Position numbers and translations under genes: made by a program. Below are positions 1 through 6,214 of a stretch of DNA of 6,265 bases, piece after piece. The DNA is from an uncultured Gemmataceae bacterium (GTDB taxonomy: Bacteria > Planctomycetota > Planctomycetia > Gemmatales > Gemmataceae). The notes beneath the pieces are model-generated. The model searched no databases. It was given only the letters and a program-made list of their open reading frames with translations, and had not been told where the DNA came from. The DNA lies in NCBI GenBank assembly GCA_937922175.1, contig CAKZUU010000136.1:1-6265 (forward strand), in the 5' to 3' direction. Numbering within the stretch: the stretch's first letter is position 1; each line of letters starts with the position of its first letter.

Positions 1-696
1 CCGACCGGATTGATTTTGCCGGCACGCGAGATCGTGGCGGAAGCCCGTCGTCGGGGCATCCTTTCGGTCGTGGATGGAGCGCACGCGGCCGCCATGATCC
101 CACTAAACCTGGACGAGATCGACGCTGATTTTTACGGCGGAAACGGGCACAAATGGCTCTTGGCACCCACCGGCACCGGCTTCCTCTACCTCGGTCGAAA
201 CAGCCAGGATCGCCTTCACCCGAGCTTCGTCAGTTGGGGGTATCACTACGATCGGTCTCGGGCTGACGAACCGGATGAATTTGGCACCACGCCGCGGCTC
301 CGTGCGCTGGAGCACGACGGTACCCGCGACCCGTGTCCCTGGCTGTCCGTGCCTCGAGCGATCGACTTTCAATCGACGCTCGGTTGGGACAGGATTCGGC
401 TGCGAATTGCACAGTTGGCTTCATACACCCGGCAACGCCTGGACGGTCTTTGCGGGTTGTCGGTCTGCACTCCGGCTCATTCAGAAATGTCGGGTGCCAT
501 GACGGCGTTTCGCTTGCCGGCCACTCGATGGAGTTGGTCGCAGTTGCGGCAACGCTTCTGGGAGCGACAGATCGAGATCCCGGTGATTGAGCGCCCGGAT
601 GGCCTGCTTCTCCGTGTTTCCACTCACTTTTACACTTTGCCCCACGAAATTGATCGCTTGGCGGAGGTTGTTCCCGAGGTGCTCGGTGTTTACTAA
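1..696 (+). CDS. Class V PLP-dependent aminotransferase, isopenicillin-N-epimerase-like (5'-truncated by window edge)
   Basis: The reading frame is open from base 1, so the N-terminal part lies outside the window; 231 residues and the stop are present. The fragment has the core of a fold-type-I, class V PLP enzyme. Residues 22-28 (SVVDGAHA) carry the Asp (residue 25) expected to contact the pyridine nitrogen. GNGHKW at residues 48-52 carries the Schiff-base Lys (residue 51, codon 151-153). A GTRDP motif near residue 107 and a C-terminal LLRVSTHFY-type segment match the cefD/isopenicillin N epimerase-like branch. Members of this branch act as epimerases, desulfurases or transaminases on amino-acid substrates in the cytosol, and sequence alone does not separate these. 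Its stop is 62 nt before the next co-oriented gene, so it may share a transcript with the ACP/ketosynthase block. The family call is firm; the substrate is unknown. The TTG at position 10 is an internal Leu codon, not a start. Confidence 0.88.
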   Translation, partial: PTGLILPAREIVAEARRRGILSVVDGAHAAAMIPLNLDEIDADFYGGNGHKWLLAPTGTGFLYLGRNSQDRLHPSFVSWGYHYDRSRADEPDEFGTTPRLRALEHDGTRDPCPWLSVPRAIDFQSTLGWDRIRLRIAQLASYTRQRLDGLCGLSVCTPAHSEMSGAMTAFRLPATRWSWSQLRQRFWERQIEIPVIERPDGLLLRVSTHFYTLPHEIDRLAEVVPEVLGVY

Positions 697-746
697 GTCC
701 GGGTGGACAAAGGACGTTCCGACCGGTTAGACTGCGGCCCCGGACT
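696..746. repeat. 8-bp inverted repeat in the gap between aminotransferase and acyltransferase
   Basis: AGTCCGGG at 696-703 is perfectly mirrored by CCCGGACT at 739-746, separated by 35 nt. A smaller competing hairpin, GTCC-GGGT-GGAC, sits at 697-708. The right arm ends immediately before the GAGG (747-750) that serves the next gene, so a folded form could affect translation of that gene. There is no T-run after the right arm, so it does not look like a standard intrinsic terminator. The match could be chance in GC-rich DNA. Confidence 0.3.
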
Positions 747-758
747 GAGGTTGGCGTC

Positions 759-1505
759 ATGCGTCTACGAACTCCTTGGTTGCAAGAATCGTTCGGGCTG
801 GCAGCGGCCAGTCTGATCCGGCTATGGCACTCGACTCTACGGGTGCGGATGTTCACCTTCGATGGTTCGCGTCATCCGTGGCAGCCTGACCGTTTTCCGT
901 GCATTTACGCGATTTGGCATGAGTCGATCTTCGCGGCCCTCCGAGCGCGAGTGGCGGCCGATGCGGTCATCAGTCAACATCACGACGGCGAATTGATCGC
1001 ACGGACGGCGCGGCGTCTGGGATTCGACGTGATTCGCGGATCTTCGACACGAGGCGGGGCGGCAGCCCTGTGGGCCATCCAACAGATGCGATCCGACCGA
1101 CACCTCTTGATCACGCCCGATGGTCCCCGGGGACCTCGGCACGTCGTGAAGCCCGGCCTGATTCATGCGGCACGATGCTTACGTCGGCCCATCGTGTTCC
1201 TGGGCATCGCCTACAACCGCTTTTGGCAGCTACGAACCTGGGACCGCACCCGGCTTCCAAAACCGTTCAGCACGATTTATGCCGTTTTTTCTGAACCCAT
1301 TTGCATCCCTGCCGACCCATCCGCGAATTTGCGGGATTTGTGCTGCCGCTTGCAAGAGCGATTCATACAAATCTCACGGGCAGCCTGGCGATGGAGTCGG
1401 ACCGACGGAATTGTCAGCCCCTACGCCCCGCGGCTGTTACACGACTCCCCCACAACTTTGATTCGGAACGGGGGCGAGGTGGAAGATGTTCTCGCCACCC
1501 AATGA
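759..1505 (+). CDS. Lysophospholipid acyltransferase family protein, DUF374 type
   Basis: This 248-residue protein matches the DUF374 branch of the LPLAT superfamily, which transfers acyl chains at the cytoplasmic face of the membrane. The expected motifs appear in order: WHE (53-55), SQHHDGELIA (72-81), RGSSTRGG (93-100), TPDGPRGPR (119-127) and a WD-then-LPKPFS segment (161-171). In this family the HHDGE segment supplies the catalytic His/acid pair, and the RGSS and DGPRGP segments are the most conserved. Residues 11-25 are moderately hydrophobic and may be a peripheral membrane anchor. The ATG at 759 is preceded by GAGG (747-750) with 8-nt spacing, which supports this start. Its stop overlaps an in-frame ATG of the ACP reading frame (ATGA at 1502-1505), so it is closely coupled to the ACP. 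The acyl donor is plausibly that ACP, but this is inference from gene order. DUF374 proteins also occur as lone lipid A-like or phospholipid acyltransferases, so the acceptor is open. Confidence 0.87.
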   Translation: MRLRTPWLQESFGLAAASLIRLWHSTLRVRMFTFDGSRHPWQPDRFPCIYAIWHESIFAALRARVAADAVISQHHDGELIARTARRLGFDVIRGSSTRGGAAALWAIQQMRSDRHLLITPDGPRGPRHVVKPGLIHAARCLRRPIVFLGIAYNRFWQLRTWDRTRLPKPFSTIYAVFSEPICIPADPSANLRDLCCRLQERFIQISRAAWRWSRTDGIVSPYAPRLLHDSPTTLIRNGGEVEDVLATQ

Positions 1506-1508
1506 ACC

Positions 1509-1512
1509 GAGG
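1509..1512 (+). promoter_or_regulatory. Shine-Dalgarno sequence deciding the ACP start
   Basis: GAGG lies 10 nt before the ATG at 1523. This favours 1523 over the ATG at 1502 (which overlaps the upstream stop) and over the much earlier in-frame ATG at 1301, which lies inside the acyltransferase gene. The ACP homology also begins right at the 1523 start. Confidence 0.5.
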
Positions 1513-1522
1513 TACAACGTTT

Positions 1523-1792
1523 ATGGACCGCGAGTCTCTTCGTGTTGCCCTGGCAGAACTGGTCGAACAAGAGACGGGAGTCAAGCCGGAAAACCTCGGC
1601 GATGACGTCGTCCTGATCGAGGGTTTGGGGTTGGATTCGATCGACTTGGTTGGTCTCGTCGTACAGGTCGAGAACCGGTTTCAAATCAAAATTGACACCG
1701 AAGAGCTGCGGCAAACGACCAAGGTCGGTCAACTCCTCTCGCTATTGGAAGGAAAAATCGGGCAAGCCAGTGCCGAGAAAGCGAGTGCCTGA
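1523..1792 (+). CDS. Acyl carrier protein
   Basis: This 89-residue acidic protein has the size and fold pattern of a type II acyl carrier protein. The phosphopantetheine site is GLDSIDLVGL (residues 36-45), with Ser39 (codon 1637-1639) as the attachment residue. Helix II continues as VVQVENRF, followed by an acidic helix III region and a KVGQLLSLL helix IV. It would carry a growing acyl chain as a thioester in the cytosol. A short polar Ala/Lys-rich tail (residues 78-89) follows the domain. It sits between an acyltransferase and a ketosynthase pair, so it is probably a dedicated carrier for this locus rather than the housekeeping ACP, which is usually found beside fabG and fabF. The next gene starts 15 nt downstream. 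An alternative start at 1502 would add seven residues. Confidence 0.92.
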   Translation: MDRESLRVALAELVEQETGVKPENLGDDVVLIEGLGLDSIDLVGLVVQVENRFQIKIDTEELRQTTKVGQLLSLLEGKIGQASAEKASA

Positions 1793-1807
1793 GCTGCCAA
1801 TCAAATC

Positions 1808-2620
1808 ATGTCGTCGGACAACACGACCGTTTGGGAACACGGCACCTTGCTAGCTGAAGCCGCGATCGTGGCCGCCAGTTACGTCTCGGCGCCTCTGACC
1901 GAGGCAGAGCAATGGCGTTCTGCCTCTTGGGCTTCCTCAGAATCGTCAACAGCGCTTGCCAAACTCTTACGTAACTCGGATGAACAGACGATTGCCGGCA
2001 TGCGGGCGTTAACGAAGGCGATGATGTCGATCAGCGCCGACGCCTCCGTCTGGCGCGACTGGGCCGTCATTGGTTGCCCTCGTTTTTTGGGTCGAATGAT
2101 TATCTGCGGCACGGTTGGTCGCTATTTCCATGATCCCAAGTACAATATCAGCCCTCATATCATCCCCAATTACACGTTGCACGCCGTCTCGGGAACGATG
2201 AGCGTCGGCTTCACCCTCCACGGGGCGAATTTTGGTGTCGGTGGCGGTCCGCGACATCTGCCCGAGGGTCTGCTCACCGCCCTGTCCGTCGTAAGCGAGC
2301 GTGAGCACCCGGGAGTCTGGTTGATCGCAAGCGAGTTCGAGCCGGAGCCTCGTCCCGACGATCAGGGAAAACCGACAAACGACATCGTCGTCCACGCACT
2401 GGCGTTGGCCCTGCAATTCCCCTTGGATGGCACTGCCGAACCTCAGGCGTCGCTTCGACTCGAACGAGGCGACTCGGGACGCGGTGAAGTTCCGACAGTC
2501 CGTGACCTCGGTCGGTGGTGGGAGCAGTCCGAAGCGTCATCATGGCGCTGCCGCTACGAAGCTCTTGGGACGCTGATTGTGGACAAAAACGGGGTCGGTC
2601 GTCCATCATCGGGATGGTAA
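1808..2620 (+). CDS. Short ketosynthase-like protein lacking the catalytic cysteine (chain-length-factor-like)
   Basis: This 270-residue protein resembles the N-terminal half of a beta-ketoacyl synthase, of the kind grouped as the Ketoacyl-synt_2 family. Recognisable pieces are IGCPRFLGR (88-96), PNYTLHAVSGTMSVGFTLHG (120-139) and GANFGVGGGPRH (139-150). Lined up by eye with the ketosynthase motif GPSxxVxTACAS, the cysteine position falls at about Pro148 and the nearby TACAS residues are replaced by glycines. There is no C-terminal thiolase-fold half with the His and Lys residues, and the protein is about 130 residues shorter than a full ketosynthase. It is therefore unlikely to condense chains itself. 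The best-known analogues are the truncated chain-length-factor partners in aryl polyene systems (ApeC), which pair with an active ketosynthase. An intact ketosynthase starts 5 nt after this stop, which fits such a heterodimer. No clear Shine-Dalgarno precedes the ATG at 1808, so translation may be coupled to the ACP. The paired role is inference. Confidence 0.78.
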   Translation: MSSDNTTVWEHGTLLAEAAIVAASYVSAPLTEAEQWRSASWASSESSTALAKLLRNSDEQTIAGMRALTKAMMSISADASVWRDWAVIGCPRFLGRMIICGTVGRYFHDPKYNISPHIIPNYTLHAVSGTMSVGFTLHGANFGVGGGPRHLPEGLLTALSVVSEREHPGVWLIASEFEPEPRPDDQGKPTNDIVVHALALALQFPLDGTAEPQASLRLERGDSGRGEVPTVRDLGRWWEQSEASSWRCRYEALGTLIVDKNGVGRPSSGW

Positions 2621-2625
2621 GTGAC

Positions 2626-3846
2626 ATGGCCGAGCGCGTTTGGATTACCGGGATCGGAACCGCCAATCCCCTGGGGACAAATTACGCCGAAACGGCCTCG
2701 AACCTCTTGGCCGGTCGGTGTGGTATCGGTCGCGTCGAGCGTTTCCCTGCCGATCGCCTGCACAGTAAGGTCGGGGGATTCATTGCCGAAATCCCTTGCC
2801 CACCGATCTTTGACCCAGGTCGATTCCGACAACGGGATCGCATGGAGCAGTTGGGCCTGTGGTGCGCGTGGTCAGCGCTGAGTGATGCAGGTCTGTTGGA
2901 TCAACATGCTCGTTTACGTGTCGGGTTGGTGTTGGGCAACGGCGGAGAATGGCTTCGGTTATGGGAGGCCGATTGGGCCGCCGGAGGACGTCGCATCCAA
3001 CAACCCGAACAGGATCAGCGGACGACCGCTCATATTCTGAGAGAAGAGCTTCACCTGAATGGGCCGGTCTTGACAACAGCGGCTGCGTGTGCAAGCGCCA
3101 ACTACGCTTTTGCCGAGGCGTGGAAATGGCTCAAATGGGGCTGGGTCGATGTGTGTCTGGCCGGGGCGTTAGACCTGACGGTAACACCGATGGGTATGGC
3201 CGCCTTTGGCAATCTGCGGGCACTCTCCACGAAATTCAACAACGAGCCGGCCCGCGCCTCGCGTCCTTTCGACGTGGATCGGGACGGCTTCGTCATGAGT
3301 GAAGGCGGAGCACTATTCGTTCTCGAACCGGAGTCTCGTGCTCGGAAACGGGGTGCGGTCGGTCGAGCCTGGATCCGGGGTTTCGGTGCCCGGAGCGATG
3401 CTTTCCACCTCGTGATCCCGAGTTCGGATGCCGAACCGATGGCGACCGCGATGCGCCGGGCCCTACGCAGTGCGGAACTGAACCCTGATGACATTGATTA
3501 CGTCAACGCCCACGCCACGAGCACGCCCATCGGCGATGTCGGAGAAGCTCGGGCGATTCGCATGGCTTTCGGCGAACATGCTTCGAAGATCGCGGTGAGT
3601 TCGACCAAGGGCATGACGGGGCATTTGATCTGTGCGGCGGCGGCCGTCGAAACGATTGCCTGCCTGGCGGCCTTTGAACACCAAGCCGTCCCGCCGACCA
3701 TCAATCTCGATCAACTCGACCCCGAATGCGCCGGACTGAGGCACGTGGCCCATGAAGCCTACCCCCAGCGTGTGCGACGGGCGATCAACAACTCGTTTGG
3801 CTTCGGCGGAAGCAATACCTGCCTCGTTCTTGAGAAAATCGAATGA
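2626..3846 (+). CDS. Beta-ketoacyl-ACP synthase, FabF (KAS II) type
   Basis: The 406 residues cover a complete ketosynthase, close to the usual 410. The nucleophile is Cys155 in TAAACASANY (151-160). The two catalytic histidines are His296 in NAHATSTPIGD (294-304) and His333 in STKGMTGHL (326-334), where Lys328 is the conserved lysine. The glycine-rich C-terminal loop NNSFGFGGSNT (388-398) is intact. It should catalyse decarboxylative condensation of an ACP-bound extender with an acyl chain. The Lys/His motif is followed by ICAAAAVE instead of the common LGAAGAVE, a mild departure from housekeeping FabF. The chosen ATG (2626) starts just before the conserved VWITGIG strand. An ATG at 2614 would overlap the upstream stop and add four residues; the open frame reaching back to 2515 lies within the neighbour's coding sequence and is not homologous. 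It is the last gene of the + strand block and probably partners the Cys-less protein upstream. Confidence 0.92.
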   Translation: MAERVWITGIGTANPLGTNYAETASNLLAGRCGIGRVERFPADRLHSKVGGFIAEIPCPPIFDPGRFRQRDRMEQLGLWCAWSALSDAGLLDQHARLRVGLVLGNGGEWLRLWEADWAAGGRRIQQPEQDQRTTAHILREELHLNGPVLTTAAACASANYAFAEAWKWLKWGWVDVCLAGALDLTVTPMGMAAFGNLRALSTKFNNEPARASRPFDVDRDGFVMSEGGALFVLEPESRARKRGAVGRAWIRGFGARSDAFHLVIPSSDAEPMATAMRRALRSAELNPDDIDYVNAHATSTPIGDVGEARAIRMAFGEHASKIAVSSTKGMTGHLICAAAAVETIACLAAFEHQAVPPTINLDQLDPECAGLRHVAHEAYPQRVRRAINNSFGFGGSNTCLVLEKIE

Positions 3847-3853
3847 TCGAGCC

Positions 3854-5389
3854 TCAGCGGGGAATCCAGAGCCGCCGATCCAAGCTGCGATAGCCGATCG
3901 CCTCGCTCAGATGGGCAACTTGAATTTCCGATGCCTCGTCGAGATCGGCGATCGTCCGCGCCATCTTCAAGATGCGGTCATGGGCCCGAGCCGACAATCC
4001 CAATTCGTCCATCGCTGATTGCAACAACGCGCGACACTCCGGCAAAAGGGGGCAGAAGCGGCGGAGCTGCCGGCTGGTCATGCGACTATTCAACCAGGCA
4101 TCACTACCAAATCGCTCGGCTTGAATCCGCCGGGCTTTGCCAACTTGCTCCCGCATGGTCCGACTGTCGGTGCCATCGGCCGACGCATTCAACTCGGAGA
4201 ACGAGACGGCCGGCACCTCGACGTGTAAATCAATGCGATCCAAGAGTGGACCGCTGATTTTCGCCATGTACTTTTCGATTTGAGGCGGCGAACATTTGCA
4301 GACATGTTTGGGGTCGCCGAGGTAACCGCAGGGACAGGGATTCATCGCAGCGACCAGAATAAACCGAGCTGGGAAGGTCGTGGCCATCGTCGAGCGTGAG
4401 ATCGTGACCTGACCGCGCTCCAACGGTTCACGAAGAACCTCGAGGCTTTTCCGATGGAATTCGGGAAGTTCGTCGAGAAAAAGGACGCCATGATGAGCCA
4501 GCGAGATCTCGCCCGGGCGCGGGACGGTGCCGCCTCCGACCATTCCGGCGTCACTGATGGTGTGATGCGGGTCGCGAAACGGGCGAACCGCAAGCAGAGG
4601 TTCGCCGGCGGGGAGCTTGCCCAAGGCAGAATAAACGCGAGTGGTTTCCAGACTTTCCGCAGGAGTGAGGGGAGGCAGGATCGTCGGCAGTCGTCGAGCC
4701 AACATGGTTTTCCCTGTGCCCGGACTACCGATCATCAACACATTGTGCCCGCCGCTGGCCGCGACGACCAAGGCCCGTTTGGCAAACTCCTGACCCCGGA
4801 CGTCCGCGAAATCTTCGGTGTACCGATTGAGCCGAGCCTGCAGTTCGTCGATCGCCGTGCAAATCGGTTCGATCGTCAAGCAACCCGAAATCAATCCGAC
4901 TGCCTCGGCCAAACTGTGAACGCCGAACACCTCCACCTCGGTTACGACGGCCGCCTCGCGTGCATTGGCTGCTGGAAGAATCAATCGCCGAACGCCGGCC
5001 TCCCGACAGGCCATGGCAATGGACAAGGCTCCGCGAATTGACCGCACGCTTCCATCCAGAGCCAATTCCCCGACGATGGCGAACGGAGCCGCTTGTTCGG
5101 GCATCAGTTGGCGGGTCGCGACCAGCATCCCGATCGCAATCGGGAGATCGAAGGCGCTGGCATCCTTGCGGAGGTCAGCCGGTGCCAAGTTGATGATTGT
5201 CCGCCCACTGGGGCGGTCGTATCCGAGATTGACCAGAGCGCGTTCGATCCGATGAATGCTTTCGCGAACGGCCATCTCCGGCAAGCCGACCAAGACGGTT
5301 TTGGGCAAGCCGCCGACCGCATCCACCTCGACATCGACGGGAACGCCGTCAATGCCGACGAGCGCGAACGTTTTGAGTTGAGCCAGCAT
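3854..5389 (-). CDS. YifB/ComM-family Mg-chelatase-like AAA+ ATPase
   Basis: This 511-residue protein has the normal length and layout of the YifB/ComM family. The N-terminal Lon-protease-like fold domain (about residues 1-170) begins MLAQLKTFALVGIDG and includes NLAPADLRKD. The Mg-chelatase-type AAA+ domain follows, with Walker A GSPGTGKT (221-228), Walker B VLFLDELPEF (302-311) and GPLLDRIDLHVEVP (380-393), which holds a likely arginine finger. A four-cysteine cluster, NPCPCGY and CKC (Cys352, 354, 364, 366), is typical of the family and may bind metal. The C-terminal helical domain ends in YRSLDRRLW. In naturally competent bacteria ComM is a hexameric helicase that aids branch migration during recombination of incoming DNA; in many other species its role is untested. 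The ATG at 5389 has GGAG 11 nt upstream and matches the family N-terminus. A TTG at 5482 would add a 31-residue non-conserved leader and is less likely. The gene converges on the ketosynthase with a 7-nt gap. Confidence 0.94.
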   Translation of the reverse strand: MLAQLKTFALVGIDGVPVDVEVDAVGGLPKTVLVGLPEMAVRESIHRIERALVNLGYDRPSGRTIINLAPADLRKDASAFDLPIAIGMLVATRQLMPEQAAPFAIVGELALDGSVRSIRGALSIAMACREAGVRRLILPAANAREAAVVTEVEVFGVHSLAEAVGLISGCLTIEPICTAIDELQARLNRYTEDFADVRGQEFAKRALVVAASGGHNVLMIGSPGTGKTMLARRLPTILPPLTPAESLETTRVYSALGKLPAGEPLLAVRPFRDPHHTISDAGMVGGGTVPRPGEISLAHHGVLFLDELPEFHRKSLEVLREPLERGQVTISRSTMATTFPARFILVAAMNPCPCGYLGDPKHVCKCSPPQIEKYMAKISGPLLDRIDLHVEVPAVSFSELNASADGTDSRTMREQVGKARRIQAERFGSDAWLNSRMTSRQLRRFCPLLPECRALLQSAMDELGLSARAHDRILKMARTIADLDEASEIQVAHLSEAIGYRSLDRRLWIPR

Positions 5390-5488
5390 CCGTCCCGATT
5401 CTCCGTGGCACCCGTCGGCGGGATCTTCGCCCTGACGCTCGTGGGCAACCGAGGACAGATCCTCTGATCGCCCCTTGTTCAACTCGCC

Positions 5489-6100
5489 CTATTCCTCTTC
5501 CAATTCTTCGCCGCGTTTTTCTTTCTCCGGTGGATTGAACTCCCGGAATAGTCGGCGAACGATGAACCGGCCACTTTTGTAGACGACGAACAACATGATA
5601 ATGACCGTCCAAACCTGAAAACATCCCGGGGGCAAAACCGCATTATCGAACTGTTCGGGATAAACTCGAATGCACAAAAAAATGGTGACGCCGATAACGA
5701 TGAAAACGAGCAGAGTCAAGCCGATGGTGGGCAAATGCCAGAGCAGGTAATCGGCAAAGGTCCGCTCGTAGACGACTTTGCGATCCACCCGCCGACGTTT
5801 CAACATGTCATACCCGCAATTGAGGCAAATCTTGGCGTCCGGCGGATCCATCGGGAGGGCACAGAATGGGCAGCGGGTGGCAAGGCTCTCATCCCGTAGG
5901 GCGTAGGCGGTCCGGTCGTCCTCTTCCTCTTTTTTGATCGGAATTGCCCCGTCGCTCCGCGATGTCGCCGACTTGGCCGATGCGGCCTTCACGACAAAAA
6001 CCGCCTGACATTTCTTGCATTTGATCTTCTTTCCGACGAGTTGTTCTGGAACACCTCGTTTGTTCCCACATTCCGGGCAACTGATTTGAATGTCGGCCAT
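5489..6100 (-). CDS. Membrane protein with two zinc ribbons (MJ0042-type N-terminus), function unknown
   Basis: This 203-residue protein begins with an MJ0042-type zinc ribbon, CPEC (Cys8, Cys11) and CKKC (Cys28, Cys31), ending in AVFVVK. A charged Ser/Ala/Lys and acidic linker follows (about 39-72). A second ribbon has CPFC (Cys77, Cys80) and CLNC (Cys92, Cys95). After a basic stretch KRRR (101-104) come two predicted membrane helices, about 119-144 and 160-176, then basic residues and a strongly acidic tail (EELEEE). Positive charges on both sides of the hairpin suggest that both ends are cytoplasmic. There is no signal peptide. Proteins of this design are common and mostly uncharacterised in Planctomycetes; no enzymatic motif is visible. 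The ATG at 6100 has a GGGGAG-type Shine-Dalgarno (complement of 6111-6118) 10 nt upstream. It lies 99 nt upstream of the ComM-like gene on the same strand and may be co-transcribed with it. The protein call is firm; a function is not offered. Confidence 0.85.
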   Translation of the reverse strand: MADIQISCPECGNKRGVPEQLVGKKIKCKKCQAVFVVKAASAKSATSRSDGAIPIKKEEEDDRTAYALRDESLATRCPFCALPMDPPDAKICLNCGYDMLKRRRVDRKVVYERTFADYLLWHLPTIGLTLLVFIVIGVTIFLCIRVYPEQFDNAVLPPGCFQVWTVIIMLFVVYKSGRFIVRRLFREFNPPEKEKRGEELEEE

Positions 6101-6150
6101 GAGGCGACTGCTCCCCCTGATCGGCGCGGGAATAAGCGGCGTTGAGCCAC

Positions 6151-6160
6151 ATCATACAAT
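6151..6160. promoter_or_regulatory. Possible overlapping divergent -10-like elements
   Basis: On the - strand 6156-6151 reads TATGAT, and on the + strand 6155-6160 reads TACAAT; each is one base from the TATAAT consensus. They lie between the zinc-ribbon gene (start 6100, -) and a possible + strand start at 6215, at about the right distance from both. No convincing -35 box is found 16-18 nt upstream on either strand, so this is only a candidate. Confidence 0.2.
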
Positions 6161-6214
6161 GGACGGCAGATGATGACGCCGCCGCTGTAAAACATATGAC
6201 GGGAGTTGCTGGAA

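Noticed and set aside
230..856. Long open frame on the - strand (208 codons)
   Set aside because: It lies antisense to the aminotransferase and the start of the acyltransferase, has Arg/Pro-rich low-information sequence and no recognisable motif; the + strand frames there have clear family motifs.
1301..1522. N-terminal extension of the ACP frame back to an ATG at 1301
   Set aside because: This part overlaps the acyltransferase coding sequence in another frame and does not resemble an ACP; the GAGG before 1523 marks the likely start.
2515..2625. N-terminal extension of the ketosynthase frame
   Set aside because: It overlaps the end of the upstream gene, and ketosynthase homology begins right after the ATG at 2626.
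4454..5041. Open frame on the + strand (195 codons)
   Set aside because: It is antisense to the AAA+ core of the ComM-like gene, where Walker A and B motifs are intact on the - strand; the translation has no family features.
5390..5482. 31-residue N-terminal leader of the ComM-like protein from a TTG start
   Set aside because: The leader is polar and unlike the family N-terminus, while the ATG at 5389 has a Shine-Dalgarno and starts exactly at the conserved MLAQLKTF-type sequence.
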